Part shown: one piece after another, positions 55,000 to 64,000 of the stretch
Position numbering within the stretch: the first letter of the stretch is position 1
How the letters are laid out: every line of letters begins with the position of its first letter
Source: Kocuria sp.
GTDB lineage: Bacteria; Actinomycetota; Actinomycetes; Actinomycetales; Micrococcaceae
NCBI GenBank assembly: GCA_030524035.1
Contig: JAUNHG010000001.1
Span: 616,819 to 680,818, forward strand
Reading direction: 5' to 3'
Length of the DNA stretch: 64,000 nucleotides
Program-made: the position numbers and the translations under genes
The notes under the pieces: model-generated
The model's input: the letters and a program-made list of their open reading frames with translations, nothing else
Told to the model about the DNA's origin: nothing
The model's database searches: none

Positions 55000-56003
55000 G
55001 TACCGACGAACACCAGCAGACAACCACTTTGTCGCACCGTCCCCGCAGATTACGCAGCACCCCTGTGATGCGTGCTCACGTGCGAGAAAACCATGTACGT
55101 CCTGAGCAGCTGATCCTGCCGGTTTTTGTTCGGGAAGATGCCCAACGACCCCAACCCATCAACTCCATGCCGGGTGTGGTGCAACACACTATGGACTCTC
55201 TGAAGGCCGCCACTCAGGAAGCAGTAGAGCTGGGGCTGGGAGGGCTCATGATTTTTGGTGTCCCTACTGCACTGGATGCCACCGGATCTGGGTTGATATC
55301 CCCTGACGGCGTGCTGAACCGTGCGTTGCAGGCGGTGCGCGCGGAAGTGGGCGATGACATCTTGGTGATGGCAGATTTGTGTTTGGACGAGTTCACAGAC
55401 CATGGGCATTGTGGAGTGTTAGATGTCCACGGGCGGGTGGATAACGATGCCACACTCACGCTCTACGCCCATGCGGCAGTGGCCCAAGCTGAAGCCGGCG
55501 CCCACGTTGTGGGACCGTCCGGAATGATGGACGGCCAGGTGGGGGTGATCCGCCAGGCCTTGGAGGCGGCGGGCCACGCGGATGTTGCTGTGTTGGCGTA
55601 CACGGTCAAATACGCGTCCGCCTTCTACGGACCTTTCCGGGAAGCGGTGGATTCAACGCTGACGGGGGACCGCAAAACCTATCAAATGGACCCAGCCAAC
55701 CGGCGGGAGGCCCTGCGGGAGCTACAGCTTGATGTGGAACAGGGAGCGGATATGGTCATGGTGAAACCTGCGATGTCCTACCTTGACATGGTGCGTGACG
55801 TTGCCGATCACTCCACTGTGCCGGTGAGCGCTTACCAGGTGTCCGGCGAGTACGCGATGATTCAAGCTGCCGCTGCTCATGGATGGATTGATCGGCGGGC
55901 CGCCGTGGAAGAGTCCTTGATCTCGATTCGTCGCGCCGGAGCACACACCGTCCTGACCTATTTCGCTGCCGAGGCCGCCCGATGGTGGCGTGCTGAATCC
56001 TGA
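54996..56003 (+). CDS. hemB: Delta-aminolevulinic acid dehydratase HemB
   Basis: Porphobilinogen synthase, 335 residues. Schiff-base lysines in LAYTVKYASAFYGPFR and MVMVKPAMSYLD. The metal-site stretch reads DLCLDEFTDHGHCG: two of the three Cys of zinc enzymes with Asp at the middle position, so metal use (zinc or magnesium) is not settled by sequence. ATG 54996 overlaps the hemD stop (ATGA) and has AAGGAG upstream. Confidence 0.95.
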   Translation: MSTDEHQQTTTLSHRPRRLRSTPVMRAHVRENHVRPEQLILPVFVREDAQRPQPINSMPGVVQHTMDSLKAATQEAVELGLGGLMIFGVPTALDATGSGLISPDGVLNRALQAVRAEVGDDILVMADLCLDEFTDHGHCGVLDVHGRVDNDATLTLYAHAAVAQAEAGAHVVGPSGMMDGQVGVIRQALEAAGHADVAVLAYTVKYASAFYGPFREAVDSTLTGDRKTYQMDPANRREALRELQLDVEQGADMVMVKPAMSYLDMVRDVADHSTVPVSAYQVSGEYAMIQAAAAHGWIDRRAAVEESLISIRRAGAHTVLTYFAAEAARWWRAES

Positions 56004-56067
56004 CGCCACGCGGCCTGTGTTGTGTGCAGGCTAACGATGAATGAGATCAACGAAAGGGAACGATCCC

Positions 56068-57390
56068 GTGACCGTTTCGCATGAATTGTATGAACGCGCC
56101 CGCTGCGTGATGCCCGGCGGGGTGAACTCACCGGTACGCGCCTTTGCATCTGTGGGGGGAACCCCGGTGTACATCACAGCAGCCCGGGGGCCTTACCTTC
56201 AGGATGTCGATGGCCGGGAGTATGTGGATCTGGTCGGTTCCTGGGGGCCTGCTTTGGTGGGACACGCTCACCCCGTGGTGCTGGATGCGGTGCATGCAGC
56301 TGTGGAACAAGGCTTGGGCTTTGGCACCTCTACCCGTGCGGAAACTGAGCTCGCTGAACTGGTGGTGGAGCGCATCGGCGCGATCGACGAGGTGCGCATG
56401 GTCTCCACTGGCACGGAAGCCACCATGACGGCGATCCGCCTGGCACGTGGCGCTACGGGACGTGATCTGATCATCAAATTCGCGGGGTGCTACCACGGGC
56501 ACGTGGATTCGTTGTTGTCGGAAGCTGGGTCGGGCGTGGCCACTTTGTCCCTGCCGGGTTCGGCGGGGGTCACACAGGCAACCGCTGAACAGACCCTGGT
56601 GCTGCCGTATAACGACCTTGATGCCGTCCGCGCGGCTTTCCAGGCCTACCCGGGGCAGATTGCGGCGGTTATCACGGAGGCGGTGCCAGCCAATATGGGT
56701 GTGGTGCCACCGGATGCTGGATTTAACGCCACACTGCGTTCCATCACCCGGGAGCATGGGGCGTTAATGATCTTTGACGAGGTGATGACTGGTTTTCGGG
56801 TACACCGTGCTGGTTACTGGGGGCTCACCGCTTACCAGGAAGGGCAGTGGGCTCCCGATCTATTCACCTTCGGCAAGGTGATCGGTGGTGGCTTACCAGC
56901 GGCAGCTGTCGGTGGACCACGAGAATTGATGGAGCACCTGGCCCCCACCGGACCTGTGTACCAAGCCGGAACTCTCTCCGGGAATCCCGTAGCAATGGCG
57001 GCAGGCTTGGCCACGTTAAACCTGGCTGACGATGATTGTTACCGCACGGTGGATCGACGATCGCTGCAACTTCAGGCAGCGGTGAGTGATGCCCTGAATG
57101 CGGCTGGAGTGGATCATTCCGTGCAAAGTGCTGGGTCTTTGTTCTCCGTGAGTTTTGGTACCTCACAACACCCGATGCGCACCTATGATGACGCTAAGGG
57201 TCAGGAGGTATTCCGGTGGGCTCCGTTCTTCCACGCCATGTTGGATCAGGGGGTTTACCTTCCCCCGTCGGTTTTTGAAGCGTGGTTTGTGTCTGCCGCG
57301 CACGATGATTCCGCCATGGAGCGAATCGTGCAGGCTCTTCCGGCGGCCGCTACCGCAGCGGCGCGCGCCGTACCGGCCACTCACCGTTGA
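56068..57390 (+). CDS. hemL: Glutamate-1-semialdehyde 2,1-aminomutase HemL
   Basis: PLP enzyme converting glutamate-1-semialdehyde to 5-aminolevulinate, second C5 step. 440 residues. PLP lysine near residue 270 in [27 protein letters not shown] and [16 protein letters not shown] are family motifs. GTG 56068 has AAAGGGA upstream and gives [22 protein letters not shown]; the ATG at 56041 is too close to no binding site. Last gene of the haem run; its final 41 bases overlap the convergent exonuclease gene. Confidence 0.95.
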   Translation: MTVSHELYERARCVMPGGVNSPVRAFASVGGTPVYITAARGPYLQDVDGREYVDLVGSWGPALVGHAHPVVLDAVHAAVEQGLGFGTSTRAETELAELVVERIGAIDEVRMVSTGTEATMTAIRLARGATGRDLIIKFAGCYHGHVDSLLSEAGSGVATLSLPGSAGVTQATAEQTLVLPYNDLDAVRAAFQAYPGQIAAVITEAVPANMGVVPPDAGFNATLRSITREHGALMIFDEVMTGFRVHRAGYWGLTAYQEGQWAPDLFTFGKVIGGGLPAAAVGGPRELMEHLAPTGPVYQAGTLSGNPVAMAAGLATLNLADDDCYRTVDRRSLQLQAAVSDALNAAGVDHSVQSAGSLFSVSFGTSQHPMRTYDDAKGQEVFRWAPFFHAMLDQGVYLPPSVFEAWFVSAAHDDSAMERIVQALPAAATAAARAVPATHR

Positions 57391-58138
57391 TGCTCACGGT
57401 GGGGTCGTTTTTGACGTTGCGGAGGTAACGCTGGAAATCGTCGGCTTGAGCCCGGGACCAATGAATCTGATGTTCATGGAGCTCACGGGCAGGGACACCT
57501 AGTTCAGGGTGTTCTTGGGCCAATCGGTGGCCCAGCTCCACGGCAGCCAGGGCATCAGCTGCAGAGGTGTGGGCGGAATCCAAACGAATCCCATACGCCT
57601 GACACAACGCCACCAGGGTGCGTTTGCCGCGCCAATACTGCCGTACCCGTTTGTGTAGCACGTACGGGTCCACCACGGGCAGTGGGGTCACCGGGGTGAT
57701 GCCGTGGCGTTGTGCTTCACAGGCGAGCACCGTGAGGTCGTAGGCGGCGTTAAAAGCCACAACGGGCACACCGCGGGTGAAAGCAGCTCCCACGACCTCC
57801 GTTACCTGGGCCACGACGTCAGAGGCCAGGGCACCGTGGGTCTGGGCGTGCTGTGTGGTGATCCCATGAATTGCGGCGGCACCCTCCGGGATGTCCACAC
57901 CGGGATCAGCAAGCCATTCCCACGCGTGCAATACCGTGCCGTTATGGTCCACGACGAGCGCAGATGCCGTCACGATCCGGCACGTGGTGGCATCGCGTCC
58001 GGTGGTTTCCAGATCACATGCGACCACAGGTTGTGTGGTCCACGGCGCGGAGGGATCGTGGGTGATCGTTGACCACGGGAACGCGGATGCGGGTGATGGG
58101 TCGTGACTGTTGTGGGCAGCAGATTGTAATGACGGCAT
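57350..58138 (-). CDS. DEDDh 3'-5' exonuclease (DNA polymerase III epsilon-like)
   Basis: 262 residues, one RNase-T/DnaQ exonuclease domain with DEDDh residues: VACDLETTG (Asp, Glu), [21 protein letters not shown] (Asp) and [13 protein letters not shown] (His, Asp). After the domain a short C-terminal part contains [16 protein letters not shown] and a basic end. Probably proofreading or repair exonuclease independent of the polymerase. ATG 58138 is favoured: TACGGT ends 6 bases upstream, a leaderless layout; GTG 58144 would be inside that spacer. Confidence 0.9.
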   Translation of the reverse strand: MPSLQSAAHNSHDPSPASAFPWSTITHDPSAPWTTQPVVACDLETTGRDATTCRIVTASALVVDHNGTVLHAWEWLADPGVDIPEGAAAIHGITTQHAQTHGALASDVVAQVTEVVGAAFTRGVPVVAFNAAYDLTVLACEAQRHGITPVTPLPVVDPYVLHKRVRQYWRGKRTLVALCQAYGIRLDSAHTSAADALAAVELGHRLAQEHPELGVPARELHEHQIHWSRAQADDFQRYLRNVKNDPTVSINGEWPVRRAPLR

Positions 58139-58144
58139 AAACAC

Positions 58145-58150
58145 ACCGTA
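58145..58150 (-). promoter_or_regulatory. Candidate -10 (TACGGT) of exonuclease gene
   Basis: TACGGT fits TANNNT and ends 6 bases before the ATG at 58138; no ribosome-binding site. Confidence 0.45.
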
Positions 58151-58212
58151 GGGGGTAGCTCAGACACCGGTTGTTGACGTGTGTTGTCCGGGTTGCATGG
58201 TGGGATAGACCC

Positions 58213-61200
58213 ATGAACGATCCCACGTCCGATGGCGTAGGCCCCGTGATGGGCGGCGGCTCCACGTTCGCTGCCTTACTGCATGCTGCCCCGTCAGATT
58301 CCCGTGCCACGGGTGAAGGCTTTGGCGACACCACATTGTTGCCGCCGGTTCACGCACTAGATCAACAACAGCGGATCATTGCTGATTTACAAGCGGGGTG
58401 CGGCCCCGTCATGGTGTGGGGCGCTCCGGGCACTGGCCGAACCACCGCCGTGGTCGCTTTGGCGCGACAACGGCTTGAGGCTGGGTTGAGCTCAGAAAAT
58501 CTTCTGATTCTCACCCCAAGCCGTTTAACAGCAGCGCGAGCGCGGTCCATGCTCAGTGCGTCGTCGAGGGTCACGATGTCCGCTTCCCCTGTGCGTGCGT
58601 GGCAAGCCTATGCCTTTGATGTGCTGCGTCGCGCTCATCTCCGGGGGCTACTGCCCGGGGTGCACACTCCACCCAAATTACTGTCTGGGCCGGAACAGGA
58701 TGTGATGCTCCGTGAGTTGATGGAGGGGCATGCCCAAGGGTTGGGTGCTGCAGTGGTGTGGCCGCCACAGCTGCGTGAAGCGGTCGCAACACGGGGATTC
58801 CGTGCTGAAGTACGGGAATTCTTTGACCGTTTATCTGAGCATGACATCACCCCGAATCAGCTTCGTTCTTTAGCGGATGCGTTGAACCGGCCCGAGTGGG
58901 TGGCTGTGGCGCAGTTACGGCAGGAGTACCAGGCGGTGCGGCGGCTACGCATGCCGGAAGCCTTTGATCCGTCTGCGCTGGTCACGGAAGCCGCCAGGGT
59001 TCTGGAGGTCAACCCTGAGTTCCTGGCAGAAGAACAGCAGCGCTTGGATTTGGTGGTTGTGGATGATCTGCAGGAAGCCACACAGTCCATCCACCGGTTG
59101 TTGGGTGTTTTGTGCGCGGGTAAGGATGTCGTTATCACCGCCTGCCCAGATACCGTGGTGCAGGGGTTTCGTGGTGCTCGCCCCGATGCTTTGCGCCAGG
59201 TTCCTCAGATGGTGGGGCAGGGGCGGCCCGTGACCACTGTGGTGCTGCGGGAAAACCACCGTATGAATGCTGCCGTGCAGTGCGCGTGGCAACGTGTGGC
59301 CCACTGTATTCCGGCCGTTGCAGCTCGCGATGTACGGGAAGCTCACCCCGCCCCGGTACAGACGGATTCCCCAGTGCAGGGGGTCCTGTTGGCCTCTGCC
59401 ACGCATGAGGCCCGATGGATTGGTGCCGATATTCTGCGTCGTCATCTCCTGGACGGAACACCGCTGGACGATATGGCTGTTGTGGTGCGTAACAGCGCCA
59501 TGTTGCGTAGTCTGCGGCGTCACCTGGAAGCACTGGGAATTGCGGTGAGCACATCCGCTATGGAAACGCCGGTGCGGGATGAACCTGCCGTGAAACCTTT
59601 GCTGGCCGCGTTGCACTTGGTGGTGTCCGCAGAACGTCAAGTCAACGTACAGGGCGACCAGTACGGGGACACGGGGGAACACGAACATCAGGTGGGTGTG
59701 GATTTTCTGGAGGCTTCCGAGGCAGTGGAGCTGTTGACCTCTCGCATCGGGGGAGCAACGCCGATGGACATCCGGCGTCTGCGCCAACGGTTGCGTTACG
59801 CGGAACTGAGGGTAGGGGGTGGGCGGAATTCTGACCGCCTGGTGGTGGAGGCGCTGACCACTCCCGGATTGCTAGATATCGCGGAGGTTCGTTCCACACC
59901 AGCCCGGCGGATTGCGCGGATGGTGCAAGCAGGGCGTACTGCGGTGCAACAACCCAACGCTACGGCGCAGACGGTTCTGTGGGCGCTCTGGGAAGCAGCT
60001 GGTGTGGCTACCGTCTGGCAGCGCGAAGCGCTCAATGGTGGTGAGCCGGGGCGTCGGGCTGACCGTGATCTGGACGCTGTGGTGGCGTTGTTCGATATGG
60101 CTCAGCGTTTTGTTGATCATCTTCCCGGGGCCGGTGCGGGGGAATTTTTAGATTTCTTGGACCTGCAGGAATTGCCCATGGACACCCTGGCCGCTCGTGC
60201 GCCCTCGCATGCCACGGTAGAAATCATGACACCGGCCACCGCCGCAGGCAGGCAGTGGCCGGTGGTGTATGTCGCGGGAGTGCAACAGAACCATTGGCCG
60301 AACACCACGCTTCGTGGTCAACTCTTGAATACGGACCTACTCAACGACGCTGTGGAAATCGGCGTTGAGGTAGCGGCGCGTACCTCGCCAGTGGCCCGTC
60401 GTCATGTGGTGCGTCATGACGAACTCCGCAGTTTTTCCACGGCGGTTTCCCGGGCTGCACAATGCTTAGTGGTAACTGCCGTGTCGGACCAAGACAACGA
60501 ACCTTCCGAGTTTCTGGGCTTGATTGACCCGTGGGAGTACCCGTTCCATCCTGAAGCTAGCAAGCAGGCTCGGCCCGTTTTGAGTGCACCCCGGCCCCTG
60601 ACGCTGCGGGCTTTGACGGCGCAGTTACGCACAGCAGCGCAGACCAAGGACCCCGCTGGCGCGGCTCCGGCCAGGGCAGAAGCGGCTGCGCGGATCTTGC
60701 ATCATTTCACGCAGGTTGCCCCCACGGTCCCTGGTGCGGCTCCGCATCACTGGTGGGGGATGTTGCGGGTGTCCAGTACGGAGCCAGTGGTTGATCCTGC
60801 GGTACCCGTCCCTGTGTCGCCATCGCGGGTGGAAACTATTCACCGTTCCCCCTTGGATTGGTGGGTGTCTATGGCACGGGCGGAACACAGTACAGACCCC
60901 GCCAGGAGCTTGGGTACGTTGGTGCATGAAATCGCCGAAAACACCCCGGACGCCCCGAGTTCAGAATTACTGCGTGATCTGCATGAACGCTGGCCACAGC
61001 TAGGTCTCCCGGACACTTGGGAGGCGGCGCAACTGAAGCAGCGGGCGGAAACCATGCTGAGGAAGTTCGCCGACTACGTACTGAAAGCCAGGAAAGAAGG
61101 ACGTGAACTGGTGGCGGTGGAAGGAGCATTCACCGTGGTGATTACCGGTGGGGCACGTGAGGCTCTACTGCGTGGCAGAGTGGACCGGTTAGAACTTGAT

Positions 61201-61644
61201 GACCAAGGCCGGTACGTGGTGGTGGATCTGAAAACTGGAAAAACCGCACCCCGCCGGGATGACCTTCCTTTACACCCTCAACTTGGTGCTTACCAAGTGG
61301 CTCTGGCCGCAGGTGCCGGTGAGGCCATGATTGCTGCCACACACGCGGATTCTCAGGAGGCCCCTTTACGGATTGATCAGAAACAACCGGCGGTAGCTCA
61401 CTCCGGTGGCGCTGTGTTGGTCCAGTTGGGGACAAACACGGTGAATGTTTCTGTTCAATCTCAGGAGGCCATGGATGAGCAAGACACCTGGGCGCGTGAA
61501 CTGATTACCGCAGCTGCACAGCTCATTTCCGGGGAACGTTTTATGGCACGGCATAGTTCCCAAACGCACAGTACTCACGGGCCCACCTGCAAATTGCCGG
61601 GTGTGTGCCCGCTGTGCAGCGCCGGACGGCAGGTGACGGAATGA
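58213..61644 (+). CDS. AdnA-like helicase-nuclease subunit (UvrD-like with RecB nuclease domain)
   Basis: 1143 residues. N-terminal UvrD-like motor with Walker A GAPGTGRTT (70-78; Arg76 where Lys is usual), motif II VVVDDLQEATQ, and GF-R region FRGARPDALRQ. C-terminal PD-(D/E)XK nuclease domain from about 870 with GRVDRLELD and VVDLKTGK. It ends in CKLPGVCPLCSAGRQVTE with three Cys; the fourth cysteine usual at the start of such Fe-S nuclease domains is replaced by Ser879 in RSPLDWW. Followed with an ATGA overlap by a second UvrD-like gene, the AdnAB arrangement of actinobacteria that resects double-strand breaks for recombination. ATG 58213 chosen over a weak frame extension. Subunit naming is by order and build. 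Confidence 0.85.
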   Translation: MNDPTSDGVGPVMGGGSTFAALLHAAPSDSRATGEGFGDTTLLPPVHALDQQQRIIADLQAGCGPVMVWGAPGTGRTTAVVALARQRLEAGLSSENLLILTPSRLTAARARSMLSASSRVTMSASPVRAWQAYAFDVLRRAHLRGLLPGVHTPPKLLSGPEQDVMLRELMEGHAQGLGAAVVWPPQLREAVATRGFRAEVREFFDRLSEHDITPNQLRSLADALNRPEWVAVAQLRQEYQAVRRLRMPEAFDPSALVTEAARVLEVNPEFLAEEQQRLDLVVVDDLQEATQSIHRLLGVLCAGKDVVITACPDTVVQGFRGARPDALRQVPQMVGQGRPVTTVVLRENHRMNAAVQCAWQRVAHCIPAVAARDVREAHPAPVQTDSPVQGVLLASATHEARWIGADILRRHLLDGTPLDDMAVVVRNSAMLRSLRRHLEALGIAVSTSAMETPVRDEPAVKPLLAALHLVVSAERQVNVQGDQYGDTGEHEHQVGVDFLEASEAVELLTSRIGGATPMDIRRLRQRLRYAELRVGGGRNSDRLVVEALTTPGLLDIAEVRSTPARRIARMVQAGRTAVQQPNATAQTVLWALWEAAGVATVWQREALNGGEPGRRADRDLDAVVALFDMAQRFVDHLPGAGAGEFLDFLDLQELPMDTLAARAPSHATVEIMTPATAAGRQWPVVYVAGVQQNHWPNTTLRGQLLNTDLLNDAVEIGVEVAARTSPVARRHVVRHDELRSFSTAVSRAAQCLVVTAVSDQDNEPSEFLGLIDPWEYPFHPEASKQARPVLSAPRPLTLRALTAQLRTAAQTKDPAGAAPARAEAAARILHHFTQVAPTVPGAAPHHWWGMLRVSSTEPVVDPAVPVPVSPSRVETIHRSPLDWWVSMARAEHSTDPARSLGTLVHEIAENTPDAPSSELLRDLHERWPQLGLPDTWEAAQLKQRAETMLRKFADYVLKARKEGRELVAVEGAFTVVITGGAREALLRGRVDRLELDDQGRYVVVDLKTGKTAPRRDDLPLHPQLGAYQVALAAGAGEAMIAATHADSQEAPLRIDQKQPAVAHSGGAVLVQLGTNTVNVSVQSQEAMDEQDTWARELITAAAQLISGERFMARHSSQTHSTHGPTCKLPGVCPLCSAGRQVTE

Positions 61645-64000
61645 TGAGCACCTCACCGCAAGAACCAGCAACACCCTCCAGCAGGAGGGGTTACCCATAT
61701 GGTGCCGTGCAAGCACGTGTGAGTCCCTATGACGTTGCGGATGCCTTGGATGGTAACCGTCCCACCCCCCAACAAGCTGATGTGATTTCAGCCCCGCTAA
61801 CGCCCAAGCTTGTGGTGGCGGGTGCAGGTTCCGGCAAAACGGCAACCATGGTGGATCGGGTGGTGTGGCTTGTCGCCAACGGCATCGTGCGCCCAGACCA
61901 GGTTCTGGGGGTCACGTTTACTCGAAAAGCAGCCGGTGAGCTGCGTGATCGGGTGCGTGGTCGGTTGAGTGTTCTGCGGGCCAAAGGGTTGCTGCACGAA
62001 CCAGAGCAGCATGCTGCTCCAGAAACCGTGCTGGAACCAACGGTGATGACGTATCACTCTTATGCGCATACGTTGGTTCGGGATCATGGGCTGCGGATCG
62101 GGGTGGAACCCGAAACGCTCCTGCTTGGGCAGGCTCAGGCATGGCAGATGGTTCGTGGCTTGGTGGAAGGTTGGGACGGTGACGTTCGTGGCGACTTCAA
62201 TGCCACCACGTTGACGCGGCAAGTTCTTCACCTGAGTGCCGCAGCGGCAGAGCACCTGTTAGGAGCGGAACAGATCGAACAGTTCGCCACTGAGTGTATA
62301 GAGCAGTTGCGTGACGTTCCGCCTGTGGGTCGCACCAAGTCACCGGGCGATCAGGTGAAAAAAACCGTGGAAAACTTGGAACGTACCCGCATTCTGGCCC
62401 GCATGGTCCAACGTTTTTCCCAGCTTAAGCGGGATCAGGAAGCTATGGATTTTGGGGATTTGCTCAGTCATGCTGCTCGGATAGCTCGTGAGGACTCCCA
62501 TGTGCGCGACCTGGAGCGGGAGCGTTTTCCGGTGGTTTTGCTGGATGAGTTCCAGGACACCTCTCATGCACAGATGGTGTTGTTCGCTTCTTTGTTTGGG
62601 CAGGGACATTCTGTGATGGCGGTGGGAGACCCTCAGCAGTCTATTTATGGATTCCGTGGGGCATCGGCGGGGCAGTTGTTCAGTTTCGATGAGTGGTTTC
62701 CCGCCCAGGCTGGGCAGCGGTCAGCCCCGGGATTCCTCAGCACTGCATGGCGTAACGACACCAGCATTCTGGCGGCTGCTAACACGATTGCCGCACCGTT
62801 GCGCACCCCGCCGCCGTGGGCGGTGTCTGCCGGTGGTTTACAAGAGGTTCCTGATCTTCAACCGCGTCCGGGTGCGGAAGCAGGTGTCGTAACAGTCAGC
62901 CGCTACCTCACGGATGACGATGAAGCCCAGGCTATTGCCGAGTCCATCCGTGTCACGCTAGATGATCACCCACCAGGGCAGGAACCACCGACCATGGCGG
63001 TGTTGTGTCGACGCCGTGCGCAGTTTGAACCTATTCGTCGGCACTTAGCGGCCCAAGCGATTCCCCATGAAGTGGTTGGATTGGGGGGATTGCTCAGTGT
63101 TCCAGAGGTGGCCGATGTGCTGGCGACCTTGCAGGTTTTAACTGACCCTGGCCGGTCAGATGCCTTGGCGCGCTTACTGACCGGGGCACGGTGGCGCATT
63201 GGGCCCCGGGACATGGTGGCATTAGGGGACTGGGCCGGCTATTTGGAACATCGCCGCACCCGCGCCGCCCACCTGGGAGTGGCGTTAGAGGACGTGGATG
63301 ATAGGCCGCAGCAGCATGAACCTGCCAGTGAAAATGCTGTGCCGGAGCCTGACAGCGCAGATGCCGCGTCCCTTGTGGAGGCTATCGAAACCTTGCCACC
63401 AGCAGGATGGACATCCACGGCAGGCCGAACGTTGAGCGACATTGGGCGGGAACGGATGGCGCTTTTTGCCCGTGAATTGCAGGGGCTGCGGTCCTGGCTT
63501 GCGGAGGATCTCACCACAGTGCTGGGCGTGGTAGAACGAACGTTGGAGGTAGACCTTGAGGTATCGGCCCGTCCAGGGACGGCTGGTGCTGAAGGCAGGG
63601 GCAACCTTGATGCCCTCCACGATCTTGCCGTGAATTACGCAACGGCCACCGGATCGCAGGACGTCGCCGCTTTTGTTGATTGGTTGGCGGTTGCAGAGGA
63701 AGAAGAAAGCCTGGATATTGTGCAGGCCACCCCTGATCCCGGTGCGGTGCAGATCCTCACCATCCACGCGTCGAAGGGCTTGGAGTGGGATCACGTGTAT
63801 GTGCCGGGGATGAACGCGGAGCACGAAGCACGTTCGCGTCAGTCATCGGCATGGACCAAGAACGCAGATGCGGTTCCTTGGCCGTTGCGGGGGGATCATC
63901 ATCACCTGCCCCAATGGAACGTGGACACAACGGATGTGCAGGAACTCAAAAACTCTATGGAGTTTTTTCTGGAAGACGCCGCTGAGCATGATCACGCTGA
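61641..64000 (+). CDS. AdnB-like UvrD/Rep helicase-nuclease subunit (3' end outside window)
   Basis: Open to the window edge, 786 codons visible, so the end is missing. SF1A motor intact: Walker A VAGAGSGKTATM, Ia TFTRKAAGELRDR, motif II LLDEFQDTS, III GDPQQSIYGFRGA and V TIHASKGLEWDHVYVPG. The unseen end would carry the RecB-type nuclease domain if it is AdnB. ATG 61641 overlaps the AdnA-like stop (ATGA); ATG 61644 is an alternative. Intact Walker A here against the altered one in its partner suggests this is the main motor. PcrA/UvrD alone is less likely given the partner. Confidence 0.88.
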   Translation, partial: MMSTSPQEPATPSSRRGYPYGAVQARVSPYDVADALDGNRPTPQQADVISAPLTPKLVVAGAGSGKTATMVDRVVWLVANGIVRPDQVLGVTFTRKAAGELRDRVRGRLSVLRAKGLLHEPEQHAAPETVLEPTVMTYHSYAHTLVRDHGLRIGVEPETLLLGQAQAWQMVRGLVEGWDGDVRGDFNATTLTRQVLHLSAAAAEHLLGAEQIEQFATECIEQLRDVPPVGRTKSPGDQVKKTVENLERTRILARMVQRFSQLKRDQEAMDFGDLLSHAARIAREDSHVRDLERERFPVVLLDEFQDTSHAQMVLFASLFGQGHSVMAVGDPQQSIYGFRGASAGQLFSFDEWFPAQAGQRSAPGFLSTAWRNDTSILAAANTIAAPLRTPPPWAVSAGGLQEVPDLQPRPGAEAGVVTVSRYLTDDDEAQAIAESIRVTLDDHPPGQEPPTMAVLCRRRAQFEPIRRHLAAQAIPHEVVGLGGLLSVPEVADVLATLQVLTDPGRSDALARLLTGARWRIGPRDMVALGDWAGYLEHRRTRAAHLGVALEDVDDRPQQHEPASENAVPEPDSADAASLVEAIETLPPAGWTSTAGRTLSDIGRERMALFARELQGLRSWLAEDLTTVLGVVERTLEVDLEVSARPGTAGAEGRGNLDALHDLAVNYATATGSQDVAAFVDWLAVAEEEESLDIVQATPDPGAVQILTIHASKGLEWDHVYVPGMNAEHEARSRQSSAWTKNADAVPWPLRGDHHHLPQWNVDTTDVQELKNSMEFFLEDAAEHDHA

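Overview
The window is a chromosomal segment of a moderately high-GC Gram-positive actinobacterium, most likely Micrococcales and close to Micrococcaceae (inference). The markers are a mycothiol gene (mshB), small actinobacterial families DUF3117 and DUF3107, a gluABCD glutamate importer, an AdnAB-type helicase-nuclease pair, monomeric isocitrate dehydrogenase, and the coproporphyrin-dependent haem route. I see no rRNA, tRNA, CRISPR array, insertion sequence, phage gene or obvious island. Nearly everything is core or housekeeping content, tightly packed, with many 1-11 base overlaps between co-directional genes and several tail-to-tail overlaps.

Layout. 1-5.6 kb: the end of an AI-2E family permease, an SbcC-like/SbcD-like DNA-repair pair, a frameshifted DUF2283 relic and a LapA-type membrane protein, closed by a strong hairpin. 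5.6-9.6 kb (minus strand): monomeric Icd, a ZIP metal transporter and a NYN nuclease-like protein. 9.7-15 kb: a complete oligopeptide ABC importer (binding protein, two permeases, one double-ATPase protein) with a small coupled upstream ORF. 15-20 kb (minus): an operon of ABC ATPase, FtsX-type permease, histidine kinase and NarL-type regulator. 20.3-26.7 kb: typA, mshB fused to a membrane domain, fdxA, dapC and citrate synthase. 26.7-33.3 kb: galE, divergent dapD/dapE, and gluABCD. 33.3-37.8 kb: LOG-family protein, a GT-C-like membrane glycosyltransferase, DUF3117, an O-methyltransferase, an anti-sigma-like membrane protein with no sigma factor beside it, and tatB. 37.8-46.7 kb: mrp, DUF1003, an MgtE-N/CBS protein, a YflT-like stress protein, aminopeptidase P, a PHP phosphoesterase, a DEAD-box helicase, DUF3107 and a TetR regulator. 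46.7-57.4 kb: a complete haem gene set from glutamyl-tRNA to haem (hemA divergent from hemE-cgoX-chdC-cpfC-hemC-hemD-hemB-hemL). 57.3-64 kb: a DEDDh exonuclease and an AdnA/AdnB-like helicase-nuclease pair, the second cut by the window edge.

How the genes work together. Three lysine/diaminopimelate genes (dapC, dapD, dapE) lie close to glutamate uptake; glutamate is both the amino donor for DapC and, through glutamyl-tRNA, the precursor for the haem block. Citrate synthase and isocitrate dehydrogenase supply the 2-oxoglutarate side. SbcCD-like and AdnAB-like proteins are the two DNA-end processing machines. The most interesting items are not a new accessory system but: a repeated leaderless promoter layout (a TANNNT hexamer 6-7 bases before the start codon) at about eight genes, including interleaved divergent promoters in the 39-base dapD-dapE gap; an apparently eroded sigE/anti-sigma locus; the mshB-membrane fusion; an SbcC homologue without a zinc hook; a Lys-to-Arg change in the AdnA Walker A motif; and a possible leader peptide before the oligopeptide permease. 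I do not see a convincing wholly undescribed system in this window.
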